Positions 10,784 through 22,225 of a stretch of DNA of 64,000 bases are shown here, one piece after another. Position 1 is the first letter of the stretch. Each line of letters starts with the position of its first letter. The notes below the pieces were generated by a model. It did not search any database, was not told where the DNA came from, and saw nothing but the letters and a program-made list of their open reading frames with translations. Source of the DNA: Kryptolebias marmoratus. Taxonomy: Eukaryota; Chordata; Actinopteri; Cyprinodontiformes; Rivulidae. The stretch covers positions 13,175,868-13,239,867 of the forward strand of contig NC_051431.1 of assembly GCF_001649575.2 (NCBI RefSeq), written 5' to 3'. The translations under genes were made by a program, and so were the position numbers.

Positions 10784-11619
10784 GTTTGTTGGCTTTGATC
10801 TGCAAATGCATTCATCCCTGAGATTTAGTTTTCATTCTCTTTTTGGATCAATTTTAACTCAGTCTGTGTAAACGGTTTTCACTTGGCTAGTTTTATTTTT
10901 TATTCTCTTCTGATTTGTATAAGGACCTTTTTAAAACGAAATCCTGTTGTACGCTTGCTGTAAATCGTCAAGGAGAGCTTCAGAAGCAGACATAAAAAAG
11001 AAGCACTGATCTTACAGCTGAATTTTTTCCTTTCTATTGCTTCCTTCAGTGTCTTCGAAACTGAACCCAAACCAGTTTTTCTTTTGCTGCAGTGATCTGA
11101 TGAGACATGTCTGTGGAATGCACAGCTTCATTTAATCTGTCTCACAAGAGTTTTGTCGTTCTATTGTTCTTTTTCTTTAATTTGTTTTCTGTACGTATCC
11201 TTGGCCTAACACCAAAACCAGAAAAAAGAAACACTTTTTTTTCTATATTTAATCAGACCTACTTGAACAAATATTCCTGCTTCAACCTTTTTACACATGC
11301 AATGACACATTGGATACCTTCTATCTCAGCCAGTAATTGGGTTTGCAGGCACCTAAACTAATTTTATTTCTAACAGGGAGAGCAGCAGGAAGAAGATAAT
11401 GTCATGCAAGTTGTTGCAAGTTGTTGGTACCACAAACAACATCAGCAACAGAAAAAAAACCCACAAAAAGAAAAACTCAGACAGCTGCCTTGTTCTATAT
11501 TTAAATCTTTTTGGCTGTTTTGTCCTTTATTTTTATTTTGTACTAAATTTATCAGTAACTGGACTTGAATCAAACAATATCTTTATTAGACTGCATTTAG
11601 ATAACAAGGTTGTCTTTGA

Positions 11620-11745
11620 ATTAGAAGTCTGGAAGTTTGATCCCCAGTTCTACATATCACCTCGTTCTTGTTCAAGATACCCTAGTTGATCCCCAGTGAA
11701 AGCTGCTTTGGATAAAAACTGCTAAATTAATGAGATGTTACATAA
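11620..11745 (+). mobile_element. Degenerate tRNA-derived SINE remnant
   Basis: GGAAGTTTGATCCCCAG resembles a decayed pol III B box (GGTTCGAATCC). It is followed by a GTTCAAGATACC segment and ends GCTTTGGATAAAAACTGCT then AAATTAATGAGATG, the usual fish SINE tail (GGATAAAAGCGTCTGCTAAATG). Confidence 0.5.
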
Positions 11746-12044
11746 ACATTTTTTTCTAGCTTATGACTTGTCCAACTTAACTTGACAAACCTTATGTGAT
11801 TAGTGTTCTAAATTATGTAAGGTTTGGTGTAAGCATGATTGTGTGAAGTAGTTATGAGCAGTCAGTAGCTTACTTGCAGAAGACAGCAAGAGTTATCTTG
11901 GTTTGGAGAATCAGGGAGAAATTCCTATGGGTGAGTCATGCTAACAACTGGTCAGAGGCAGGTCATTTAAAAGTGAATTGCTGCCTTCTAAAACAGTTCA
12001 AACATTGAAAAAAATTGTAGGAGTTAAAGTGAATGAATTCTTTT

Positions 12045-12117
12045 AAATGTTACACTGTAAAGCACTTTAATTTGTTTCTGAAATGTGCCATACAAATAAA
12101 GCTGCCTTGCCTTGCCT
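12045..12117 (+). mobile_element. L2/SINE-type 3' tail
   Basis: CACTGTAAAGCACTTTAATT, then GAAATGTGCCATACAAATAA and a CTGCCTTGCCTTGCC tandem end. This is the widespread 3' tail shared by fish L2-like LINEs and their SINEs. The 5' part is lost. Confidence 0.65.
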
Positions 12118-13149
12118 ATGCTGCATTGCTTTTGCATCAGACAGTTACTTATACTATACTTTGACGATAGACTGGTCGAACCACAGTCTGTGGTTTCAAC
12201 AACTTTTATGCAAATGGACCATGTAAATTGTAATTTTCTTGCATGTTTATGAAATCTTTGAGGCTTGACTTGTTTCAGATTGTAGAAAGTTGGTCTTGAA
12301 TAGGTCCTGTCTGACTAGTCATTAACCAGACTCCTTTGTCAGAATTTCTCCCAGATTATCCCAACTGAGATTACTCTGACTGCTGTGTGTTCAGGTAAGA
12401 TGATTTTGAAATTATATATTATATATTTTTTCTCTATTTATATATATAAAAACCTCCTTCCAGACAATGCTAACAAAACAGGGAAATATCCACGTCCCAA
12501 AACAATTATAGTTTTTAATTGTTTTTCCTTTTCATTACACAATCAAAACTTAATGGAAAGAGAGTTAAAACAAAGACAGCTGGACATAAAAAAAGTTTGT
12601 AAAAATGCTTATATTGTTGTGGTTGCTAGAACACAAAGCAGCAATAGACACACATAAAACGAGCTGTTTTGTCATTGTCTCTGAAAATCTCCGTTTATCA
12701 TGTCAGGCAAGACAGTTATGTGTAAATGGTTATATATCTTCATTGTAAAATACAAGTCTAGTTTGGCATCTTCCTGTCACTGCATGACCTTGTCCCTCTA
12801 CTTCCCATGCAGTGATGAGATTACCTGAGGCCACAGGTTGACGCCGGGGTGGTGGAGGGGCTGAAAGAAGCAAGCAATGTGTATGCAAGCAAGCAAAAAG
12901 CAAGTAGCTCTCAGGCTTATTTTGGAAAGTTAATATTCTTTAATATCTCAGTTTTTCTCACAAAAAACAGTTTTTCTATGAGATTTGCGGCAAAAAATGC
13001 GTTTTGCAAAATATCTGTTTTTCTGTGGACATGACTACTTAACTCCACATAAAACCCTCTTCAAAAAACAAAACCATCCCTTTAACGACCTTTATTGTTT
13101 GTGTGATTGTAATTTTATGTCATTTACACAAGTTCGAGAGTAGAAAGGA

Positions 13150-13440
13150 TGCACAGAGCGTCTCTCTAATATCCTCAGCTCTCATCTTGATGGGGAAGGA
13201 TGTCATCTGGCTGTTTAGCATTTCAGCAGAGAGTCATTATATGACCTGCAAAGCCCCTTTTAATTAGGATGTTAAAACTGTACCCTGTGGTGTTAAACAG
13301 CTGTAATCAGGACTGATGCAGCTGAATCATTTGGCCCAGATGGGTACTGCCAGCAGCTCCAAGCAGGCCTCCAGGTAGGTTATTCTTGTGATAACTGACT
13401 CAGTGATCATTTGTCACCTGGAGGATGATCTTATGATATA
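13150..13440. promoter_or_regulatory. Possible conserved noncoding element (untested)
   Basis: Non-repetitive and less AT-rich than its surroundings, with homeodomain-like TTTTAATTAGG, E-box-like CAGCTG and AP-1-like TGACTCAG. This is a suggestion from composition only. Confidence 0.2.
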
Positions 13441-13880
13441 GAAAATGTTTTGGCAAAGTATCACTCTGCAATATGATGTAGAGAACAAAGTTGGTAACTG
13501 CAGTTTTCGCTGAAGTTCTGTTTTGAAAGACAGCTTTTGAAAACTCTGTGAATACCTTGTGAATTTCTGGTCACGCAAACACTTTGAAAAGGTACTTTAC
13601 ATAAAGAAAGAAAATGCATTAGATATTGAACTATTGACATTGAATTGCCTTATTATCCCACTGTGCATTCTTATTATCCTCTCAGCTTCCTGTCCTTGGT
13701 GTTGTCATGTACCTGGGAAATGATTAATGGTGGATCTCGCTCCTATCTAACTCACAACAGAAACTCACCAACACTTATTTACTCTGCACTATCCCAATAG
13801 ACTTTACAGTTTATTTTATAACAGCATCTTCAAGGATGACCATTTTTCTCCTCATTGTTCTGTCTCCTCAGAAATCAACT

Positions 13881-13896
13881 GTGTGTGTGTGTGTGT
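13881..13896. repeat. TG microsatellite
   Basis: Eight consecutive GT units. Confidence 0.9.
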
Positions 13897-15173
13897 TTGT
13901 GTTCCACAGAAAATAATCTTATTATTTCTTAGTACCGTTTGAAATGAATTTGGCATTTTTCCTCCTAAAAATTCACTGTGGTTAAATCTCTCTATTATTA
14001 CTGTAAATAAACTGAAACAAGCCTTGGAAATCTTTACACAGTAGAATTAACCACAATGCTTTGTAGTGGTTTAAGGGTTTGAGAGCTTTTGAAATTTGTC
14101 ACTTGTGCAAATTAGTGGAATAAATTTATTGGATGCTTTTAGTGCAGCGCCACTGTTTTGCATTTTCATAATGCACGAGTCTTTTCTGAATTACTCTGTT
14201 TTACTGACAGATTTAAAAGATGGTTTTAAAAAGAGGGTAACACAAAAATGTCATGGTTTAACTATAATATATGTAACTCCCTTATCTTATTTGTTGTTTG
14301 ATCTTAGATTTAAACACTTTGAACTGCATCTATAGGCAGATTTAATGCACTCACAGCAGGATGGAACCGTGATGGAAACAACTGGATTAGAAAATAATTT
14401 TAATTCCCTGATCTCACCAAAATGTGAAAAAAAGCACAACTTCTTAAAGAGGTTTTATGGTAGAGATGCGAGTTGGACTTCCTTGGCAAATGTTTTCTAA
14501 ACATTTTCAGATTCCTTATGCTTATTTAATTTAAGTATATGGATACTTGGGCAATTTTAAAAAAACAGATGCATGCTCACAGCAGCTTGTAAGTGGAATC
14601 TAGAGTCACTAAAACATGCATAATTGTGGACTGTGACAGGAAACCTGCACAGGCCTGGGTAGGCTGCAGTGATTTCCACTCTACCACCATGCAGACATTC
14701 TTTTTACATTTGATTTTATACTCAAGAGATTAATTTAGTTAAAACATAGTTCTATATTAATATCCAGACCACATAAGTCACTGACAAAACTCTAAATGAA
14801 ACTTCATTTATTGACAAGACTATATTTCTATGTTAGTCCCAATTTCACCAGACTTCTAGACAAAACAAGATAAAATACAAAAACCCGGAGAACCCTGTGT
14901 TCTCTGCACCACCAGCTGAATTCGTGGTTATGGGTTCATGAGTAATATGTTGTAAACGGAAACATTTAGATCAATAAAGAAAGGTGATTGTTTAGACTGA
15001 AATACATTGTAGATCAACTATAAAATTATCTAAGGGTGTCTTCCAACCTGCGAAAGCCTTAAAAGAAAAGAAAAAGAAAATTGGATTAGAAAAAAGCCAA
15101 AGTGAAATTTTTGGTCACCTATCAGTACTGCTAGAGGAGAAAACAAGCTTAAAGCAGGTGGTAACTCAACAAG

Positions 15174-15758
15174 TGTCAGGTTTCTCTGACGTCGAAGAGA
15201 AAACAACAGCTTGGTGGTAGACAGACTACAGGACTCAGATATCAGGTAAGTGTATTTATTTACAGTGAGGAGTGAGATGACCGGAATGGAAGTGGAATCT
15301 GAAAAGCGGAGGAGAAACGGTAAGTGATCAAACGAGGATCTTAAACGAGCGATAAACGAAACGACTGATTGGAGGCTTACTAAATAGTCAGGTGAGGTTC
15401 TGCATCGGTTGTTGAGGAAGACAAAAGACATCAACGAGGAATCAAGGCTGGGTCGTTGCAGATGGAACTGGAACCAGACTGGAACGTCAGGCAGACAGGA
15501 ACTCACTAAGAGGACGAATACAAAAACACAGGTAAGTAAATCTGTAACTTTACAGGCAGGTTACTGAGCTGGCTCGAACACTTTACCACGAGGTAAGCAA
15601 TGCTCCAGCGCTGATCTGGTTCCCACCACAGCCTTAAATACAGCAACTCGTCTGATGTCTCATCTCCTTCAGGTGTGCAAAGGACCTGCTTGACTCCACC
15701 AGTAGGAGGAGCCAAGCATGTCCACCAGGAAGTGTCAACAAAATCACCGATTACAACA
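15174..15758 (-). mobile_element. Solo LTR A, 5-bp duplication ACAAG
   Basis: Plus-strand ends are TGTCA (15174) and ACAACA (15758); ACAAG flanks both sides (15169-15173, 15759-15763). In minus orientation there is a TATTTAAGGC TATA-like box about 130 nt in, and an AATAAA near the far end, giving U3-R-U5. It is homologous to the copy at 16977-17623: both share GTATTTATTTACAGTG-type, TGGAAGTGGAATCTG-type and AATGCTCCAGCGCTG blocks. No internal genes remain. Confidence 0.7.
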
Positions 15759-16976
15759 ACAAGGTGTGTGAGGAGAGCTGAGTACAAATCCACCTGAAAA
15801 AAAAAAAAAACAAGCAACAAAGAAATAAAGCAGTAAAGATAAAAAAGACAATTTCTCTTTAGAATGCATTTGTTATCTTTAAAGGAAATATCCTATGTAG
15901 CCTGATTGAGCATCTTTGAGACTTGCGCTGTCTTTTCTTGTTGCTAAATTTGGCAGTCACTTTCCTTTTTTTGTCTTTTACTCCCTTTATTTATGTGCTC
16001 TTGCCTTCTTGTTTGATTTACTGTCCCACTATAATTTGTTTTGGGTGGATCTTGTTTGCCTCTCAGTTTCTAGTATATGGTTTCATTTTTCATCCTTTTT
16101 CTTTTATGTTCCTGACCATTTTGCCAGCTTGTTCATATTTCACGTCTTTCCTTGGGTTATTCCATATCTTTCAGACACCGACGTTTGTTTTAGTTCCTGG
16201 AGTTTTCTCTTTAGTTGTTTCCATTGTGATCATAACTTCTTAGCCTTTCGTCATCTGTCTGTGTCTGCATTTTCCTCCTGGTTCAAACAGGTAATGAAGC
16301 ATTATAACAGTTTAACCAAAACCCATGAGGCGTTTACAGAAATGAGACAGCGTGTTACAGGTATATTTCTGCTGAACAAATACTGTACAACAATGCCCAA
16401 ACACTTCTGCCTGGAACACAAAACCCTCAGTGAATTAAGTGACACTCAGATATTCATCTGTTTCATTTCCTGCCCTTTATGTTTTTTTCTCTCTTTTTAT
16501 GTTTTTGCAGTTTTTTTTCTATGAGTTGATTTTGCCTCCTGTTCTTTAAGCACCAGGTGTATTCTTTCAGTTTGCTACTGATCACACCTGTGTTTGCTTA
16601 CTAATTTGCTCAATTAGTATACACAATCACACATTTCCAGTTGTTCTTTGTTAGATCTTAGTTCTAGTTGGACTTGTGTGCTCTTTTAATACATGTCAGT
16701 GTTTTGCCATTTTACTTTTAACTTCTGCTTTTTCCCTGTAGTGTTTCTTTCGTTAAATATATATTTTTAATCTCTCCACCTGTTTTCTGAGCCCTGCCTG
16801 CATTTGGCTCCTAATTAAATAATTAGATGTCTGTCAGACCAGAGGTGCGTAAAAACACATAAAACCACACAAGTTATCAAAACGCAGCTTGCCAGATGGT
16901 AGCTTGTGTAAAAATGTTTGATATAATTCAGTAAGCATCGGCTGATATTTTGCTCTGTGCACATGTGTTAGCAAAA
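15759..16976. other. T-rich stretch between LTR copies
   Basis: Long Phe/Leu/Ser-rich open frames on the plus strand (15916-16524) follow from T-rich composition. About 16470-16836 has features of another plus-strand LTR (TTCTTTAAGCACC, TTAAATATAT, then CCTGCCTGCATTTGGCTCC), but its ends could not be placed. Confidence 0.4.
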
Positions 16977-17623
16977 TGTCAAGATTCAGAGTCTCTTCTA
17001 TATGAGCAGTTCGGCGACAGACAGACAACTGAGACCAGGAAGTAACGGTAAGTGCGTTTATTTACAGTGATGGAAAAGTGCAGACTGGAACTGGAATCGG
17101 GATCTGGAAAACGGAGGATGAGGTAAGTGCGTGAATATAAGTTCTTGATATGAGAAGGAAGGCGAGGTACTTTGTTTGTAGGTAACACAATGTTCTTACG
17201 AGGAGGCAGGCGATCCAATGCTCGGAGGTGAGGTGAGGCAGTGAGCAATTCCTTTTAGATGGCAGCAGACTTGCAGACAGACAGGCACAGGTGATCAGGT
17301 GAGTACTTGGTTTGACAGGGTTCCCAGGAAGAAGACCAGACTGGCTCCAGAGTGAACAGGTAGTTCTGAGGCAAAACAACATTACAACAGGATTCACAGA
17401 TCTCGGGTTTTCACAAAGGCTTGGCACATTTACCACAAGACAAGTAATGCTCCAGCGCTGGTCTGGTTCCAACCACAGCCTTAAGTACTCCTGGCTTCCT
17501 GATCAGTCTGATCAGCTACAGGTGAGGGAGGAGTGTGAACGAGATGTCACTCTTCAGCCCAGGACGGCCCACCAGGAAGTAAATACCACACACACACACC
17601 ACCAAAACTCCACCATCACCACA
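16977..17623 (-). mobile_element. Solo LTR B, 5-bp duplication CAAAA
   Basis: Plus-strand ends are TGTCA (16977) and CCACA (17623), with CAAAA at 16972-16976 and 17624-17628. It is homologous to LTR A: GTTTATTTACAGTGATGG, CTGGAACTGGAATCGGGATC, AATGCTCCAGCGCTGGTCTG and CCACAGCCTTAAGTA. Minus orientation, TACTTAAGGC box and AATAAA. The right end lies in a CA-rich tract, so that boundary is less certain. Confidence 0.6.
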
Positions 17624-17639
17624 CAAAATAGTTCATCAA

Positions 17640-18248
17640 TTACTAGATGGAGTTTAATGAAGCTCTGAAAAAGATCATTGGATGTACATCTACAATTGGT
17701 TAACTAATAGAGTCAACCACTTTCAAAATGGCTGCCACAGCTTCTCGACCTTAAACATTAGATGTCTATAATTCAGTCAGTTTTACAGACAGCTAAAATT
17801 GGGTGTTTTAGTTTTAGCTGAAAGTCATTCCCAACACATACTACTAGTCAGTTCTGTTTGTCTGCTGAAATATCCAATGAACCGGTGGAGAGAGTTTAAT
17901 GAAACAATCAGAACTAAATCGTTGGATACACATCTACAGCTGATTAAGTTTTGGAGTCATGTCTATTCAAGATGGCCACCACATCCAATTTACCTTAGCC
18001 AACCCAAAGATGGCTATAACCCAGCCAGTTTTACAGCCCTTTAGCTAAAATTTGATGTGATAGTAGCTAAGAGTCTTTTACAATGCATACTGCAGTGAAA
18101 GTTCATGATATTGTATGAGAGTACACATACTATTATTTTTAAGGTTTGAGCAAAATGGCTTTAATGGTGTTATTTCTCAATAAAAGATGATTTTAGTTTA
18201 AAAATATAGCATGAAAGGAGGCAGGCGATACTCATTTCTTAAAGGATA
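17640..18248 (+). mobile_element. Possible Helitron-like repeat, two partial copies in tandem
   Basis: Two head-to-tail partial copies (about 17640-17850 and 17850-18248), each with GGATGTACATCTACAATTGG-type and AGATGGCCACCACA-type blocks followed by TCAGTCAGTTTTACAG-type blocks. The second runs to a decayed 3' end (GCGATACTCATTTCTTAAAG). It directly abuts LTR B. Confidence 0.5.
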
Positions 18249-19254
18249 GTTTTTTGTTTTATTTTATATTGTATATTTACATAGAAAAAAAAATACCATG
18301 CCGAGTTTTAAGTTGAAAGACCCTGCTCTATTTTACCACTCAATATATCAGCCAAATATGGCAAGAAGTCAAAAACAAACTGCTGCCATTAATATTAAAA
18401 ACACAAAAGAGTTTTCTACTAAAAAGCAAAAGCCTGTTTGTTTGACATCATCCCACCACCGCCACCACCTGTTCTCATTTTTTTTTATTTTAGCTTGTCT
18501 TTTAAATTCCTTATTGTAAAAATCATATTCTATTACACTTTTTAGATATGTTCTAATTTTAGGTTGCAAGTTGAAATAGATAAAGGAAAGATTAAAGTCA
18601 AATAACCCTCTGTAGAAGAGGTCCTTTCAAACTGAAGTGGTGCATTTAAATAAAATGTCTGAGTAGAGATAACTTGAAGTCTCACGGGCTGCAGACGGAC
18701 CCTCAAAAAGTACACTTTCTGTTACACTGAATCCATGGTGGTGTTTAGTCAGCTCAGCCACAGCCCATTATCAAATATTAGATCAACACCAAAAACACCA
18801 CTTCCTAGAAAAAGAATTTGAAAAATATATTAACATCATCTTTAGATAACAAGGTGGTGTGTTTTTATTTCGTGTTTTTAAGTCACTGTATCAGAGTATC
18901 ACTTGCTTACATAACTGTGTACAATTTATGTCTGGGTAAATCACAACCCATAATAACTGTCAAGTTGTTTGTGTGATGCCTCAGCTGTGAGGACACTGAT
19001 GTGGTCTCTTGGGTCAAAACTGACAACAGAGCAAAGCCTTTCTCTGCGCATAAACAGGCAGTGTGTAAAACAACAACAACAAAAGTCATTTTAAAAATCT
19101 GGTTGCTTCAATAAAAGTTGCTGTTTGAAATATTCGTAAGCTTCTGGTATTAAAAATAGCAAAATTGTTTTAACAAACCAACCAGTATCTATTAGAGGAA
19201 ACTGTCTAGAAACTAAAACAGACATCTACAGCACATTAAGTTATAGCTTTTTCT
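18249..19254. other. Intergenic stretch, nothing recognised
   Basis: AT-rich sequence with no supported ORF, repeat family or RNA gene. Confidence 0.4.
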
Positions 19255-19614
19255 TTTTATCATTGTGAAAAGCAGCACTTTGTCTGCGTCCTGCTCGTTT
19301 GTCTGTCTGTTGGCAAAATATCCTTGAACCAGTGGACAGATCTTATTGAAGCAAAAGTAGCATTGGATGTACATCTGCAACTGATGAATCTCTAGAGTCA
19401 GCCTGTTATAAGATGGCCACCACAGCTAATCAAATTTAGTGAACACAGAAATGGTTATATTTAGTTATTTCTACAGATTTTGAGCTACTGTTTGATGTGG
19501 TAGCACCTCAGACTCCTCCCCAATACATGCTCTGAGTAAGAACAGATTGCACAAAACCTCTGTTTAAACCTTGGTATGCAAGTCAGTGGGTGATACGCAT
19601 TCTTTCAAGGAATG
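19255..19614 (+). mobile_element. Possible Helitron-like repeat, most complete copy
   Basis: Starts near GTTTGTCTGTCTGTTGGCAA, then TTGAACCAGTGGACAGATCT, GCATTGGATGTACATCTGC and AGATGGCCACCACAGC. It ends GTGGGTGATACGC and hairpin CATTCTTTCAAGGAATG (19598-19614), followed by CCAC where other copies have CTAG or CTAA. Confidence 0.55.
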
Positions 19615-22034
19615 CCACTTTCATTTTATTTCTCAGTCAGTCCTCTTTATTAATTTAATTTCCCGTTACTCAAAAATAACCCGGTTATTGTCAGCAAGAA
19701 CCCAATTTTTGTTTTGGTAAAATCTGATTAACTGAGAAAGGAATAAATGTTACTGAGCTCAAAATCAATTTAATCTCCTTTTGAAAGTACAGATTTTCTG
19801 TCATGACTTTTATTTAACTACTCAGTTATGGAATTTTTCCATAAGTGTCCCCAAGTTATAAAGTTGACTCATATTGTTCCTTAAAGTAAGTGATCTGTTT
19901 TGTTAGTGGATTATTTGTCTACTTGTAACAGAATCATTGGCTCGAAATCAATTGTTTGATGCTAACATACTTCATAGTCAAAGCTAATAATGCTACTTAG
20001 ATTTTTAAATATTACCTTAAAATGATCAAGACTGAATTCCGAGTTCAAGCTGCTGTAGAATATTTGCTCAGAATCCAAAGCCTGAAAAACAGCTTTTTTT
20101 TAGATTTCTCCATAAAAACAAACATCTTTCTCTTTCGATTGGTCATGCACCACACTAATCCCTCTCTGAGGAACTGGGGAGTGCAAAAAAACGGAGCGTA
20201 TGAAACAGATCTAAAGTGAACACAGAGAGAAAAATAGAGGCTTCTACTCTCCAAGAATGTGATTATAACTCAGCTCTGCACCGAGAGAGAGAGCTCTTCA
20301 GTCTCTCATTTTCCCTCCCAGTCCAATTAGGAACACACCCCACTGCTCAAATACCAACCTCGAGCTTCTGAGTTGATGGATTGGGTTAAGTTTTCGATTG
20401 ATACTCCCCCTGTGAGGATAATCGACTGCAAATGTCCAGGCCCATTTTCTACAGATCTCCACTTGAGCAGAGAGGAGCCTGGTGGTGTCAGATGGCAAAA
20501 AGAAGAGGGAAATAGAGGGTCTGAGTTGAACTTCTCTGCAGTCTGCTTTCAGCATCTTGTCATGCAAGCTAAAGAAAGAGCGGCGAGACAATAGATGAAA
20601 TGTATCCAATCAATCATACCCATTGCAATATTTGTCTTGTCTTACACATTTTTCCCTTAAGGTGCACTTTGAGATTAAATTGTCGTGAAGTTTTTAAGTT
20701 TTTCCTGTGATGTCTGACACTTTTGAACTTGCCTTTAACAAACATTTGATTCACCGCTGCCACTCTGGATTACAGGAGCCACTGCCACCACCTCAAAGGC
20801 ATTATTTCTAACCATAGGTCGATACTTTTGTCATGGAAATCTGACCAACAAGAATAAACATAAGCAAGAAAATGTCTTTTAAAGTTTTATTATCATTGTG
20901 CCAAAAAAGACAAACAAATTAAAGTGCACAGTCTGCAAAGTCTGGTCAAGTAAGTCTGAACAAAGAGTGAAGGACGGGGTGGTGTGTGTGTGTGTGTGGG
21001 TGTGTGTGTCTCCACTTGAGCAGTCCTATGATGGTAAAAAATAATAACTAACTTCAGCATGTGTCCCTGAAGACACATCAGTAAATGTATTTTGTGTTTT
21101 CTCCTAGGTTGCTAAAAGTTACTCTAATGCCACTTTTAGGGCATAAATGGGCATTTTTGGTGTCAGATATCGTACTTATTTTCTAAACTTTAATAATGTT
21201 CTTTAATGTAAAGAGAAAACAACAAGAACACAATTTTAAAAGATCAACAATACTTTTGATGAGGCATATCATTATTACAATTTAACATGGTAAGCATCTT
21301 GCACAATTAGGCCAAATGTCCTTTATTCAGTAGGAAACTATATAACATATTTGCATTTTTATGATAAATATTTACATTTTAAAATAAAAGCTTTATTGTC
21401 TGGAAGCAATGTAACAGCTAATCTGCTTGAGTCAAATTTGTGGATTAAATCACAAATTCTGCTGTATTCATATCCCAACCACAACACGGTCTGTTCCAGT
21501 GATGCATAACATCTGTAAGCCATTAAGGTCTGGCCATTTAAAATAGTATTTAAAGCATTTTTTCTCAAGAGTCACATCCTCTGTCTTTCTTTGCAATATC
21601 TAAGCTTTTTCTTAGACTGACATTATATTATATAGTGCAAGTGGACCAGCTTAGCAACTTTTGACAATGATTTAAGATAATGAAAGCTTTTTTAAATACT
21701 GGGGAATATACAATTATTCCCCCCAAAAATAACAACTTAGTCTAAGGTTTTGTTAAAATAAATGTGTCATGTAAAATAAGCATCATCATCTGTAAAACAG
21801 AAACAAATAAAAAAGGCCATCATTTATGTTGTGTTTAAATGCCTCTGAATAACTTTTAAAATTAGCCATCTTGCATTTGTTTACTTGATGTATTTAGTTT
21901 TTTAAACCACCAAAGAGTTTAATTGTGATCAGACTAACACACTAATCTGAGAAAAAGCCAGGACCAAAGTGTTTTTTTGCTGCCATTCATTTTAAATCAA
22001 CTTCAGTCTCAATCTTTTTGTGGTTCCACTGAAT
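19615..22034. other. Intergenic stretch with one TG microsatellite
   Basis: No gene or transposon is recognised. About 20260-20600 is non-repetitive and less AT-rich than its surroundings; its reading frames (both strands, under 105 codons) show no recognisable domain. A TG repeat lies at 20980-21009. Confidence 0.4.
20980..21009. repeat. TG microsatellite
   Basis: Interrupted GGTGTGTGTGTGTGTGTGGG run. Confidence 0.9.
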
Positions 22035-22225
22035 GGTATTTTATAAACCTTTACACCACCATCATTTTTGCATCACGTTGTTTGTTACATAAAATTATTT
22101 GGTTGTGTGGTTCTTTGGTTATGTGCGAGTGCAAATAGCCAGCAGCAGTATCATACATTTTCTGCTGGAATAACTGTGCAGTTTGAAATTGACAGTGATG
22201 TGAAGGTTTATAAAATAACATTGGA
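22035..22225. repeat. Inverted repeat, inner part of the MITE-like family
   Basis: The left arm GGTATTTTATAAACCTTTAC (22035-22054) pairs with the right arm GTGAAGGTTTATAAAATAAC (22200-22219) with few mismatches, separated by about 145 nt. The right arm and the preceding TTTGAAATTGACAGTGATG match, inverted, the segment near 10085-10125. Confidence 0.6.

Larger units (their letters stand above)
10784..15173. other. Intergenic stretch with SINE/LINE tails
   Basis: No gene is supported. It holds the two retroelement tails listed separately, a short TG run at 13881-13896, and a stretch at 13150-13440 that is non-repetitive and less AT-rich, with TTTTAATTAGG and TGACTCAG words, worth testing for conservation. 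The rest is plain AT-rich sequence. Confidence 0.5.

Noticed and set aside
15916..16524. 202-codon plus-strand open frame, hydrophobic
   Set aside because: Phe/Leu/Ser-rich only because the strand is T-rich; no domain, and it lies in repeat-like DNA between LTRs.
16470..16836. Possible plus-strand LTR between LTR A and B
   Set aside because: Ends and duplication could not be placed.
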